DNA of 11,863 nt, taken from assembly GCA_946479985.1 (NCBI GenBank), contig CAMLIF010000118.1, forward strand, positions 1 to 11,863. The letters are read 5' to 3'. Position 1 is the first letter of the stretch. Each line of letters begins with the position of its first letter. The DNA comes from an uncultured Flavobacteriales bacterium (GTDB taxonomy: Bacteria > Bacteroidota > Bacteroidia > Flavobacteriales > Crocinitomicaceae). The position numbers were made by a program, and so were the translations under genes. The notes beneath the pieces are model-generated. The model was not told where the DNA came from and searched no databases. It saw nothing but the letters and a program-made list of their open reading frames with translations. Positions 1 to 7,376 of this stretch are shown here, one piece after another.

Positions 1-743
1 AGATCCCACACTGCTTCTACCGATTGCTGGTTCGGATGACTTCCATCTGCTTCGAAATAACTAAAATCACGCAGTACATCGTTGATCAGTTCAAAACTTG
101 GGAAATAATCAACTTTTAACTGATAAACTGTTTCGATAAGGCGTGATTTTGAAAGCGTGTTTTCCATGATTCCATCGCGTGTATAACGCACAGGACTAAC
201 CGTGAAAATCATCTTCAATTTCGAATTTATTGCCTTCAGTTTCGGTAGAAGCATCTCCCAAACAGCAACAACTTCAGCAATTTCAGAACATTTTTTAGTA
301 AAAGTACTTCCGGGTTGTTTGTGGCAATTCGCAACCAATTCATCGGTTTCATTCAGCCAATAGCCATGCATGGAGCCAAATGTCACTATCAAAACATCTG
401 TTGTTTTCAGGTATTCACGAAGTTTCAGCAATTGGGCTTTATAATTCTCTAAAAGAGATTCCTCGCTCAATCCATAAACTTCGCTGCTGGCAAGAGAATG
501 CAGATGGACATCATTATTTTGAACAACGAAACCTGAGACATCGTTGTTCAGGGCATTTTCCAATTGTTTTGCCAGCGCCAGCGGATGAAAAACGACACCA
601 AGGGGATTGATATCTGCCCTAAAACCGGCATGAATTAATCTCTCGCCTATCGAATAGGAAAAACAAGAGCCCAACAGCAAGATTCTTGAACCATAATTAA
701 TTTCAGGGAAATCGACCGGACGAGGAAAAAGATTACTACTCAT
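1..743 (-). CDS. GSCFA domain protein (SGNH-hydrolase-like), partial at left edge
   Basis: This gene reads leftward from an ATG at 743-741 and is still open at base 1, giving 247 residues with the C-terminus missing. The family signature GSCFS is at residues 25-29, where the Ser takes the place of the SGNH block-I nucleophile. A TFGSMHGYW block lies near 121-129, FTVSPVR near 180-186, and a DGSH tetrad at 233-236 matches the DxxH catalytic pair of block V. These blocks in this order identify the GSCFA family (PF08885), which is common in Bacteroidota. Its substrate is not established; the fold suggests esterase or acylhydrolase activity on a carbohydrate or envelope substrate (inference). It overlaps the upstream deacetylase-like gene by 8 bases (ATGAGTAG), so translation is probably coupled. 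No signal peptide is visible, so it is probably cytoplasmic. Confidence 0.92.
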   Translation of the reverse strand, partial: MSSNLFPRPVDFPEINYGSRILLLGSCFSYSIGERLIHAGFRADINPLGVVFHPLALAKQLENALNNDVSGFVVQNNDVHLHSLASSEVYGLSEESLLENYKAQLLKLREYLKTTDVLIVTFGSMHGYWLNETDELVANCHKQPGSTFTKKCSEIAEVVAVWEMLLPKLKAINSKLKMIFTVSPVRYTRDGIMENTLSKSRLIETVYQLKVDYFPSFELINDVLRDFSYFEADGSHPNQQSVEAVWD

Positions 744-2028
744 AGTTATTCCAATAGAGTTCTGATTGTTCATATACCATTCGCCATCCTTTCCAGATTC
801 CGCTCTCAGCAAAACTTTCATTATGCCATAGAAAAGAGAAATCGCCGCCGTATGTTTTCACTTCTTTGATCAGTTGATTCACCCGTAAAACCGACTCCTC
901 CGGAGCAAGTTTCAGATACTGGTTCAAGGTCCCATCCATGTATGCGAACGGATGAATCCAAAGCTCTGTGGTTGTATTTGTATGTAAGTTAAACCATTGA
1001 AACGGATGAGCGGTTCCGGCTCTGAAACCCACAATCTCAGCGTATCCCATACTGTAATCATGCGAAAACTCATTTTCCAGCAATCGTTCATAAGTAAGCG
1101 GAATATTGAGCTTCAGAAAATGCTGTCTGCTCATAGAAACGCGTTTTGATAAGATTGTTTCCAGCCTGGTTTTCTCCATTCCTAAACGAGAAGGCTCAAC
1201 ATTACTAACATAACTCGGATGCAGACCTACCCCGGCACTTTTATCAATTTCACGGATCAAACGCTGATGTTTCGGGTGATTCCAGGCGATGTTTTTATCA
1301 TATTGTTTCAAATCACCCAGCAGCCAAAACACATATCCTTCATGCTTTTCCAAAACCTGTATGATCTCTTCAAACGAATCGTACGGATCTTTCTTTTTGC
1401 CCGATTGCACTTGTTTTCGAAGTGCTCTTCGCTCTTTATTTCCTTTTAAAAAATCCTTTATCCCCGACAACCAGCTGCGCCAACCTTCCTTCCACTGAAA
1501 CGCAAATGTATTATCTATGTCGAAAGTAGGAACAAATGACGATTGGATATTTAGCTTATACTCCGGCAGTAATTCCTCGAAATAATTCGCTAAAAAAGCA
1601 TGTAAAATCCGTTCGGAAGTTTGTTCGTTTAAATCGAAATGAATGGCCTGAACAGAATTCTTAGCCAAATAACGGTCGTGCATATCGCGCACAGACGGTA
1701 AATATTCTTCGTAGCGGGAAAGCAGATAGAATAATGTTCCTAGCGGATCAGGAATTGCGTCGAACGACAAAATCTTCTGATTCTGCAAGATTCCTAAAGA
1801 TACATCAATGTTTCGAACCTTGGATTCAGATAAAATTGCAGACGGAACAAGTGTCTCACAATCAGCTATTTCAAGATGTGAATAATTCAGTTTGGGGCCC
1901 TCAAACTCTCTAAACGACTGAAGATTATTTGTGAATACAATCGGAATGTTTCGCTGCGTAAAAAAAGTGATCTCAATATATTTTAATCTTTCCGAGATCT
2001 GTTCAACATAAATAAGCCCTTTTTGCAT
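736..2028 (-). CDS. polysaccharide deacetylase family protein (NodB-like, with N-terminal DUF7033-type domain)
   Basis: The product has 430 residues. The N-terminal half carries the conserved block DPLGTLFYLLSRYEEYLP (94-111), which I associate with the DUF7033 domain found before deacetylase domains in Bacteroidota. The C-terminal half looks like a divergent NodB/CE4 deacetylase: TFDID at 168-172 (motif 1, metal and catalytic Asp), GLHPS at 268-272 (motif 2 His), RQHF at 301-304, FRAGT at 335-339 and WHNE at 401-404. Family members remove N- or O-acetyl groups from sugars such as peptidoglycan or exopolysaccharide; the substrate here is unknown. There is no signal peptide. Its ATG shares one base with the radC stop (TAATG) and its end overlaps the GSCFA start, so it is the middle gene of an operon. 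A spacer of about 90 residues between motifs 1 and 2 includes a Lys/Arg-rich stretch (199-213). Confidence 0.87.
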   Translation of the reverse strand: MQKGLIYVEQISERLKYIEITFFTQRNIPIVFTNNLQSFREFEGPKLNYSHLEIADCETLVPSAILSESKVRNIDVSLGILQNQKILSFDAIPDPLGTLFYLLSRYEEYLPSVRDMHDRYLAKNSVQAIHFDLNEQTSERILHAFLANYFEELLPEYKLNIQSSFVPTFDIDNTFAFQWKEGWRSWLSGIKDFLKGNKERRALRKQVQSGKKKDPYDSFEEIIQVLEKHEGYVFWLLGDLKQYDKNIAWNHPKHQRLIREIDKSAGVGLHPSYVSNVEPSRLGMEKTRLETILSKRVSMSRQHFLKLNIPLTYERLLENEFSHDYSMGYAEIVGFRAGTAHPFQWFNLHTNTTTELWIHPFAYMDGTLNQYLKLAPEESVLRVNQLIKEVKTYGGDFSFLWHNESFAESGIWKGWRMVYEQSELYWNNYE

Positions 2029-2720
2029 TAAATCATTCCTTTGTCTGCAAAGCTAAAGTAACCATTATCTGTAATAATCAGGTGGTCAAGCACCGACATT
2101 TCCATTATCTCGCCGCATTGAGTCAGACGTTTTGTAAGCTTTATGTCTTCATTACTTGGTTTGAGCGCACCGCTCGGGTGATTATGCGCTAAGATCATTG
2201 CTGAAGCTCCACAATCTATCCCCGCTTTAAACAGGATTTTCGAATCTACCACTGTACCTGAGCTGCCGCCAATGGACAATTGTCTTTTCTCCAAAACTTC
2301 ATTTGCACGATTCAGGAACAGCGCATAGAATTCTTCATGATATAAATCCTGGAATAGAGGCCTCAATTCCAAATATGCCGAATGAGAAGAGTTTATTTTC
2401 ACGTTTTCTTCCTTATCAGTTTCCTTTCGGCGTCTTCCTAATTCCAAAGCTGCCATAATGGTTATTGCTTTCGAATCACCAATTCCTTTTATTTCACAAA
2501 GCTGTGAATGGCGTAACTGCCCAAACCTGTATAAATCTCCGTTTGTTAATGATAGCAATTCCCGGCCTAAATCAACAGCCGATTTAGCTCCAGTTCCTGT
2601 TCCGATAAGTATTGCAACGAGTTCTGCATCTGATAATGCATTTTTGCCCTTAAGCATCATTTTTTCACGTGGTCTGTCGTCCTCTGCCCACTGAGGAATA
2701 GCTTGGTAAGATGATTTCAT
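2028..2720 (-). CDS. radC: RadC family protein (JAB/MPN domain, UPF0758)
   Basis: The product has 230 residues, the normal length for RadC. The N-terminal WAEDDRPREK (11-20) is the family's start signature. A helix-hairpin-helix region (IKGIGDSKA, 77-85) follows, and then a JAMM/MPN metalloprotease-like domain with a Glu pair at 129-130, HNHPSG at 179-184 and a distal Asp at 192, the expected zinc ligands. RadC was historically linked to DNA repair, but that link has been withdrawn for E. coli and the true role is not established. The ATG at 2720 is the first Met before the conserved WAEDD motif. It is the first gene of a leftward operon and is divergent from the membrane hydrolase gene at 2870. 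Confidence 0.97.
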   Translation of the reverse strand: MKSSYQAIPQWAEDDRPREKMMLKGKNALSDAELVAILIGTGTGAKSAVDLGRELLSLTNGDLYRFGQLRHSQLCEIKGIGDSKAITIMAALELGRRRKETDKEENVKINSSHSAYLELRPLFQDLYHEEFYALFLNRANEVLEKRQLSIGGSSGTVVDSKILFKAGIDCGASAMILAHNHPSGALKPSNEDIKLTKRLTQCGEIMEMSVLDHLIITDNGYFSFADKGMI

Positions 2721-2736
2721 GCCTGCTTTTTCTTAT

Positions 2737-2769
2737 TTAATTTAGTCAAAAAGTTCATTTATAACCAAA
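2737..2769 (-). promoter_or_regulatory. possible promoter of the radC operon
   Basis: Read on the minus strand, a TTTG (2769-2766) is followed after 21 bases by TAAATTAA (2744-2737). This resembles the Bacteroidota -33 TTTG / -7 TAnnTTTG arrangement with two mismatches in the -7 box. It ends 17 bases before the radC ATG, a sensible distance. The match is weak in AT-rich DNA. Confidence 0.3.
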
Positions 2770-2825
2770 CTTTTTCAAGAAAAAACTGCAAGAAAAAAAA
2801 GTAAAAATGTAATTTCTTTAAAATG

Positions 2826-2842
2826 TCGAATTTGTAATTCGA
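2826..2842. repeat. 17-base palindrome, candidate operator
   Basis: TCGAATT-TGT-AATTCGA is a perfect inverted repeat with 7-base arms and a 3-base centre. It lies in the divergent radC/hydrolase intergenic region and overlaps the putative -33 element (2831-2834) of the rightward promoter, where a dimeric repressor could block transcription. No T-tract follows, so it is not a terminator. The binding protein is unknown. Confidence 0.5.
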
Positions 2843-2864
2843 AGTTCTCTTTCCTGTACATTTA
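2831..2864 (+). promoter_or_regulatory. putative promoter of the membrane hydrolase gene
   Basis: TTTG (2831-2834), a 22-base spacer and TACATTTA (2857-2864) fit the Bacteroidota -33/-7 pattern; the -7 box has one mismatch to TAnnTTTG. The box ends only 5 bases before the ATG at 2870, so the transcript would be leaderless or nearly so. Confidence 0.5.
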
Positions 2865-2869
2865 CGGCC

Positions 2870-3880
2870 ATGGATTCACTAACACAAATTGTTCTGGGAG
2901 CTGCAGTTGGAGAAGCTGTTGCGGGAAGAAAACTAGGAGCCAAAGCTGCACTTTTGGGCGCAATTGGCGGAACGCTTCCTGACCTGGATGTTTTTCTGAG
3001 ATTCTTCTATGATCCTTTAGATGCAGCGTTGGTTCATCGCGGATTTTCACATTCATTACTCTTTGCATTACTCGCCGGGCCGGCCTTAGCCTGGATCTCA
3101 CACAAGCTATCAAAGGAAAAACACACTTTTCGAATGTGGGCACTACTTTGGTTTTTATCCATTGTCACCCATCCAATGCTCGATATTTTCACTAATTACG
3201 GAACACAGTTCTTTTGGCCGTTCAGTCCACGACTCACGTTCAACAGCGTTTTTGTGATTGACCCGCTTTACACACTTCCATTCATGTTTTTGCTGATAGG
3301 AGCATTGTTTATGAAACGAGATTCTCAGCGCAGAAGAAAATGGAATTGGGTTGGAATTATTTATTCTTCCACCTATTTGCTCTGGGGAGTTGTAGTTAAA
3401 TTATGTATTCTCAGTGCTGCCCCAAATTATTTTACTTCCGCTGATATTCATCCAAAAAACATCATGGTAACTCCCATGCCACTCACCTCGTTTTACTGGG
3501 ACATTATTGCTGAAGACGATTCGAATTATTATGTTGGCTACAAATCACTTTTCGCTTCGTTTAATCTGCAGGACATTGAAGTGATTCCGAAGCAGCATCA
3601 GCTCTTAAATTCGGTAAAATGGAAAAGCGAATCGCGTGTGGAGCAGATCAATTATATTACCAACGGATTTTACGCGGTTCGGAAACAGCACGATAGTTTG
3701 ATTGTCGCTGATCTTCGTTTCGGAACCACAACTCAGTTAACGAACGGCGCAAGGCGAGGTAATATATTTGGCTACGGCTTCACACTGAATACGAATCCAA
3801 CACAGCTTTTCTCCTATCGGAGCACCGATTTTTCTAAAGTGAATTTTAGTGTTTACCTGGATAAAGTGTTTGGAAAATAG
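2870..3880 (+). CDS. membrane-bound metal-dependent hydrolase, YdjM family (PF04307)
   Basis: The 336-residue product begins MDSLTQIVLGAAVGEAV, the characteristic start of the YdjM/YfhO-type hydrolases. Likely metal-site motifs are PDLD (37-40), HRGFSHS (56-62) and THPMLDIFTNYGT (100-112), and they alternate with hydrophobic helices around 63-78, 88-100, 130-148 and 160-182. The C-terminal 150 residues are soluble-looking and mainly beta, probably outside the cytoplasmic membrane. The reaction of the family is not established; E. coli YdjM is LexA-regulated, but nothing here shows an SOS link. The gene appears to have its own promoter and a terminator overlapping its stop, so it is probably monocistronic. 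It is divergent from radC. Confidence 0.92.
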   Translation: MDSLTQIVLGAAVGEAVAGRKLGAKAALLGAIGGTLPDLDVFLRFFYDPLDAALVHRGFSHSLLFALLAGPALAWISHKLSKEKHTFRMWALLWFLSIVTHPMLDIFTNYGTQFFWPFSPRLTFNSVFVIDPLYTLPFMFLLIGALFMKRDSQRRRKWNWVGIIYSSTYLLWGVVVKLCILSAAPNYFTSADIHPKNIMVTPMPLTSFYWDIIAEDDSNYYVGYKSLFASFNLQDIEVIPKQHQLLNSVKWKSESRVEQINYITNGFYAVRKQHDSLIVADLRFGTTTQLTNGARRGNIFGYGFTLNTNPTQLFSYRSTDFSKVNFSVYLDKVFGK

Positions 3881-3916
3881 ATTTACTTGCCTTACCTTTT
3901 CGTAAAATCTATTTTT
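3874..3916 (+). terminator. hairpin terminator after the hydrolase gene
   Basis: The arm AAAATAGATTTAC (3874-3886), which contains the TAG stop, pairs with GTAAAATCTATTTT (3902-3915) with a single bulged A. The loop is about 15 bases. The 3' arm ends in a T-run, as in an intrinsic terminator, but part of that run is in the stem. Confidence 0.6.
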
Positions 3917-3996
3917 AAATAGAATTGCTCCCATTTTCTGCGCTCCAGGAAAGATCTGACACAACGTTTTTTTAATAGAACTTAAAATTTTCAGAT

Positions 3997-4842
3997 ATGA
4001 AAGCAACGAAATTTAAAACTCAGAAACAGAAAAAACCGGGCATTGAATCGAAGATGGTTCCGGAGCCGGAGTATATCAGCAAAAAATACAAAGCGAGCGG
4101 TAAACTTGAGAATAAAGTTGCTATAATTACTGGTGGCGACAGCGGAATAGGAAGAAGTATAGCAGTACATTATGCACATGAAGGAGCGGATGTTGCCATT
4201 ATATATCTTTCGGAAAAAAGCGATGCTGAAGAAACCAAAGAATTGGTTGAAGCTCAAAACCGAAGATGTCTTCTTATTAAAGGTGACCTTACCGATGAAA
4301 AATTCTGCAAAAGCAGTATTGATAAAGTAATAAAAGAATTCGGGCGTCTGAACATTGTGATCAACAACGCCGGGACACATTTTGACGAAGACGACCCGAA
4401 AAAAATCAAAACCGAAAACTTAAAAGAAACCTTTGAGACCAATGTTTATCCGTTTTTCTATATGATACGGGCAGCACTCGAACATTTGAAAAAGGGAGAT
4501 TGTATTATCAATACCTCATCAGTAGTGGCGAATCGGGGCAGTGATCACTTATTGGATTATTCCAGTACAAAAGGAGCCATTTCTACCTTTACAAAATCGC
4601 TTTCTGCTATGCTGGCGAAAAAAGGAATTCGCGTAAACGCGGTAGCCCCTGGCCCAATTTGGACACCACTAATCGTTTCAAGTTTCGGGAAATTAGATGA
4701 ATTTGTTAATGATACTCCAATGGGGCGTGCCGGTCAGCCTTCAGAAGTTGGCCCGGCCTATGTTTTTCTTGCTTCACAAGACAGCAGTTATATTACGGGC
4801 CAGGTAATCCATGTAAACGGTGGTGAAATTGTTGCAACATAA
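3997..4842 (+). CDS. SDR family oxidoreductase, YghA/GSP39 type
   Basis: This 281-residue short-chain dehydrogenase/reductase has a complete set of motifs: the Rossmann glycine motif TGGDSGIG (45-52), NNAG (123-126), a catalytic Ser in NTSS (172-175), Tyr188 and Lys192 of YxxxK, and PGPIWTP (218-224) after the catalytic strand. The basic N-terminal extension containing PGIESKMVPEPEY (14-26) and GKLENKVAIITGG is typical of the subfamily of E. coli YghA and Bacillus general stress protein 39. Members reduce or oxidise carbonyl/alcohol substrates with NAD(P), but the physiological substrate is unclear. It is cytoplasmic. The 116-base gap before it begins with the hydrolase terminator, so it has its own promoter; I could not find a good TAnnTTTG match. 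Only 74 bases separate it from the iron permease gene. Confidence 0.95.
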   Translation: MKATKFKTQKQKKPGIESKMVPEPEYISKKYKASGKLENKVAIITGGDSGIGRSIAVHYAHEGADVAIIYLSEKSDAEETKELVEAQNRRCLLIKGDLTDEKFCKSSIDKVIKEFGRLNIVINNAGTHFDEDDPKKIKTENLKETFETNVYPFFYMIRAALEHLKKGDCIINTSSVVANRGSDHLLDYSSTKGAISTFTKSLSAMLAKKGIRVNAVAPGPIWTPLIVSSFGKLDEFVNDTPMGRAGQPSEVGPAYVFLASQDSSYITGQVIHVNGGEIVAT

Positions 4843-4865
4843 TTCAAATGTGAGACTTTGTTAAT

Positions 4866-4900
4866 TTTCGCAGCAGGTAACAACCGGCAGCGTACATTTA
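4866..4900 (+). promoter_or_regulatory. possible promoter of the iron permease family gene
   Basis: TACATTTA (4893-4900) is identical to the -7 box proposed before the hydrolase gene. A TTTC (4866-4869) lies 23 bases upstream as a possible -33 element. The ATG at 4917 is 17 bases downstream. One or two mismatches keep this tentative. Confidence 0.4.
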
Positions 4901-4916
4901 AAGAAAACCATGAGTT

Positions 4917-5453
4917 ATGAAAAAGAAAAAATCAGGAACTAGCTTTTTTGAGAATTTTGCGTCAAAAGCTTCAAAGGCAGTTGGCAGTTCTTATGCATTT
5001 ATAAGTGCCCTTTCCATTGTAATTCTTTGGGCTGTTAGCGGGCCTTTATTCGGTTTTTCAGAAACCTGGCAGTTAGTGATTAATACAGGAACTACGATCA
5101 TTACTTTTTTAATGGTTTTCCTGATCCAAAAATCACAAAACAAAGATTCGCTGGCCATTCAACTCAAATTGAACGAACTTGTCGCCTCTAACGACCAATC
5201 GAGCAACCGGCTTGTAGATATCGAGAGTATGACAGAAGAAGAAATGATCATAGTTCAGAAATATTATCATAAACTGAGTGAATTATCGGGTAAGGACGAA
5301 CGGATTCAGACCTCTCACTCTATTGATGAGGCACACCGTGACCATCATGAAAAAACTGCTGTCCGGACAAATCCCGAAAAAAAAGCCACTGCGCCAACTA
5401 AAAAAATAGCTGTTAAGAAACCAGCGGCGCGTTCAACAGTAAAAAAAGCTTAA
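4917..5453 (+). CDS. low-affinity iron permease family protein with His-cluster and Lys/Ala-rich tail
   Basis: The 178-residue product has two predicted membrane helices (about 25-43 and 51-70). They are followed by the family hallmark TFLMVFLIQKSQNKD (63-77) and a helical LKLNEL segment, as in the bacterial low-affinity iron permease family (PF04120), which is distantly related to yeast Fet4. Iron transport has not been shown for most of these short bacterial members. After about residue 125 comes a tail not expected from the core family. It has a cluster of four His (134, 140, 143, 144) and then a low-complexity Lys/Ala/Pro stretch from 155 to 178 (KKATAPTKK, AVKKPAARS) resembling histone H1-like tails. 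Whether the tail binds metal, lipid or nucleic acid is unknown. The gene follows the SDR gene and probably has its own promoter. Confidence 0.88.
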   Translation: MKKKKSGTSFFENFASKASKAVGSSYAFISALSIVILWAVSGPLFGFSETWQLVINTGTTIITFLMVFLIQKSQNKDSLAIQLKLNELVASNDQSSNRLVDIESMTEEEMIIVQKYYHKLSELSGKDERIQTSHSIDEAHRDHHEKTAVRTNPEKKATAPTKKIAVKKPAARSTVKKA

Positions 5454-5513
5454 TTCACTTCCGAATTGTTTATAAGTGACCATGAAACCAATAATCGTAA
5501 GAAACTTTCAACT

Positions 5514-5521
5514 TACCTTTG
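5514..5521 (+). promoter_or_regulatory. -7 promoter element of the GH3 gene
   Basis: TACCTTTG followed by C is a perfect match to the Bacteroidota -7 consensus TAnnTTTG. No clear TTTG lies 19-23 bases upstream. The element would start transcription at about 5525-5528, which rules out the in-frame TTG at 5519 as a start codon. Confidence 0.55.
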
Positions 5522-5545
5522 CAATCAACTATGATAAAAATAGAA

Positions 5546-6703
5546 ATGAAACATTGGATTACCATTTGTGCCTGTTCAGCTTTGTTGCTTCAGGCATGCG
5601 GACAAGGTACAGCGAAGGAAGAAGTAAAAACAACTGAACGAAAAGTGCCTGAGTTACCAAAAATTGAACACACTTATGCCCTGTCCGATTATTTGACTGA
5701 AAACGAACAATTAGATAAAGATGTTGACGCTTTATTCGAAACGCTGGATGATACGGCAATTGTTGCTCAGCTGATTATGCCAGCCGTTGGTCGTTTAGGA
5801 AATACTCCCGAATCTATCAAAGCCCTGATTAACAAAAGAATTATCGGAGGTGTATTGATGTTGAACGGATCAAAAGAACAATTTACAGGCTGGATCAAAG
5901 ATTTCAACACCCTTAATATTACAAACGGAAATCCGGGATTCTTGTACAGTGCTGATGCCGAACCAAGTTTATTCAATCGCAAGATCAGCGGATCTTCAAC
6001 GGTCAAAAAAGCAAATGAAATTACGTCGCTCGACGAAGTAAATACTTGTGCCGACACAATCGCAGCTACACTGAAATCAATTGGAATTAATTACAATTTT
6101 GCACCTGTAGTAGATTTAGCAAAAAATGGAACTGTTGGTTATCGTGGATTTGCAAAAGTGGAGGCGAATAACGTACCTTGGTCAAACGCCTTTATTCAGC
6201 GTATGCAGAGTCAGGGAATTATTGCGACGGCTAAGCATTTTCCCGGACATGGTCTCGTTTCAGGTGATACGCACAAATCGCTTCAGGCAATTGACGGTGA
6301 ACTGAAAGAAGTTCCTACTTACCCGAAACTGATTCAGGATGGAGTTTTAAGCATCATGATAGGGCATTTGGCAGTAGTGAATAATCCGAAATACAACACA
6401 GACGGTTTACCGGCAACTTGCTCCAAGAAAATTGTTACTGATCTTTTAAGAACCGAATTAGGTTTCAAAGGATTAGTTGTTACAGATGCCATGAATATGG
6501 GTGGAGTTACTGCCGTTAAAGGAAACAGTGCCCTTTCAATTGCAGCTGGAGTTGATATTTTACTGATGCCATTGGATTGTATGAAAGCTCATAGTGAAAT
6601 CCTGGCCAAATATAAATCTGACGCAGCTTTCAAAGCGCAGGTTGAAGCAGCTGCAAAACGTGTTCTTCGCATGAAATTGTGTGTTGGTGCAATTAAAGGA
6701 TAA
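5546..6703 (+). CDS. GH3 family beta-N-acetylhexosaminidase-like lipoprotein (NagZ-like)
   Basis: From the ATG at 5546 the product has 385 residues. It begins with a lipoprotein signal, MKHWITICACSALLLQAC, with the modified Cys at 18. The (beta/alpha)8 barrel of glycoside hydrolase family 3 follows, including NYNFAPVVDL. The NagZ signature is present: KHFPGHG (230-236) followed by the GDTH loop with Asp241 and His243, the acid/base dyad specific to the NagZ branch. The nucleophile Asp314 lies in VTDAMNM. NagZ enzymes release N-acetylglucosamine from peptidoglycan fragments; a membrane-anchored version would act in the periplasm or at the outer membrane. There is no extra C-terminal domain, unlike many larger GH3 proteins. 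I prefer 5546 to the ATG at 5531 because it gives a shorter signal without an acidic residue and a leader of about 20 bases after the promoter; 5531 remains possible. A terminator follows. Confidence 0.94.
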   Translation: MKHWITICACSALLLQACGQGTAKEEVKTTERKVPELPKIEHTYALSDYLTENEQLDKDVDALFETLDDTAIVAQLIMPAVGRLGNTPESIKALINKRIIGGVLMLNGSKEQFTGWIKDFNTLNITNGNPGFLYSADAEPSLFNRKISGSSTVKKANEITSLDEVNTCADTIAATLKSIGINYNFAPVVDLAKNGTVGYRGFAKVEANNVPWSNAFIQRMQSQGIIATAKHFPGHGLVSGDTHKSLQAIDGELKEVPTYPKLIQDGVLSIMIGHLAVVNNPKYNTDGLPATCSKKIVTDLLRTELGFKGLVVTDAMNMGGVTAVKGNSALSIAAGVDILLMPLDCMKAHSEILAKYKSDAAFKAQVEAAAKRVLRMKLCVGAIKG

Positions 6704-6729
6704 TACATTAGAGGAAACTTTAAAACGGA

Positions 6730-6764
6730 AAGAGGAAAGATTAGTTAAAAGTCTTTCCTTTTTT
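6730..6764 (+). terminator. intrinsic terminator after the GH3 gene
   Basis: AGGAAAGA (6733-6740) pairs with TCTTTCCT (6752-6759) around an 11-base loop, and the stem can be extended outward by A-T pairs. A T-tract runs through 6759-6764. It lies 27 bases after the GH3 stop. Confidence 0.75.
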
Positions 6765-6794
6765 ATTTCCTCTTTTTGATTTACTTTCATCAAT

Positions 6795-7376
6795 ATGATT
6801 GAACGATTCATCCTGCTCCTACTTCTTTGTTCGTCTGCCTTAATCGGGTTTTCTCAAAAAAGAGACAAGAAAACAAAAGAGAAAAACACTTTCCAGTATT
6901 ACTATAAATGTGAGGCAAAAGATTATATTCAAACAGACAACTATCATTTTGAGCTTAAAGAACTGAATAAAGACTCCTTAATACTTTCAGGAGATGGCGG
7001 TGCAAATTTCATACGAGGTACAATAAGTTATTCTCAGGATTTAAATTCAGGTGAGATAAAAACGGAAGATGGTAAATTTGTTCTTAAAATTCCGAAGCTT
7101 AAAAGCACCTCTCCTTTTCTTATTGAATTGAATTTTGAAGATCATGAAACCAATGATCTATGGCTCAACTGGTCTAACGATGTACCAAGGGAATTTTTTC
7201 TCGAAACGCCACGTAAATCCATTTTTGATCCTGAATCTCCATACGTGATTGTTTATTCAAAAAAGGAACTTTCAAAAACAGAATTAACTGAGTTAATTGA
7301 TTGCTTAGGAAAAACTCGTAATACAACAAACAACTGTTACGACAAGTCATTTATTCAAATCCATATTCCATTTTGA
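6795..7376 (+). CDS. secreted protein of unknown function
   Basis: I do not recognise this 193-residue protein. It starts with a clear signal peptide (MIERFILLLLLCSSALIGFS, 1-20), and cleavage is likely near GFSQ-K. The mature part begins with a very basic patch (KRDKKTKEK, 22-30) and then alternates short beta-like and charged stretches. The Cys residues at 39, 170 and 181 could form a disulfide. No catalytic motif, lipobox or membrane helix is visible after the signal. It is expected in the periplasm or outside the cell. The gene sits between the GH3 terminator and a hairpin region, so it is probably transcribed alone. A weak -7-like TACTTTCA (6782-6789) lies just before the ATG. Base use resembles the neighbours, with no sign of recent transfer. 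Confidence 0.8.
   Translation: MIERFILLLLLCSSALIGFSQKRDKKTKEKNTFQYYYKCEAKDYIQTDNYHFELKELNKDSLILSGDGGANFIRGTISYSQDLNSGEIKTEDGKFVLKIPKLKSTSPFLIELNFEDHETNDLWLNWSNDVPREFFLETPRKSIFDPESPYVIVYSKKELSKTELTELIDCLGKTRNTTNNCYDKSFIQIHIPF

Noticed and set aside
380..610. Plus-strand 76-codon open frame
   Set aside because: It lies wholly inside the minus-strand GSCFA gene, whose conserved motifs are on the other strand; the translation shows no family features.
2862..3143. Minus-strand 93-codon open frame with Arg/Leu-rich product
   Set aside because: It is antisense to the hydrolase N-terminus and contains no recognisable motif.
4910..4942. Ten-codon open frame (ATG at 4910) overlapping the iron permease start in another frame
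   Set aside because: It is too short to judge and lies in an A-rich start region; there is no evidence of translation or attenuation.
5455..5479. TCACTT/AAGTGA hairpin just after the iron permease stop, considered as terminator
   Set aside because: It has only a 6-bp AT-rich stem, a 13-base loop and no T-tract.
5519..5545. TTG (5519) as start of the GH3 gene
   Set aside because: It lies inside the consensus -7 box TACCTTTG, so it would not be transcribed from that promoter.
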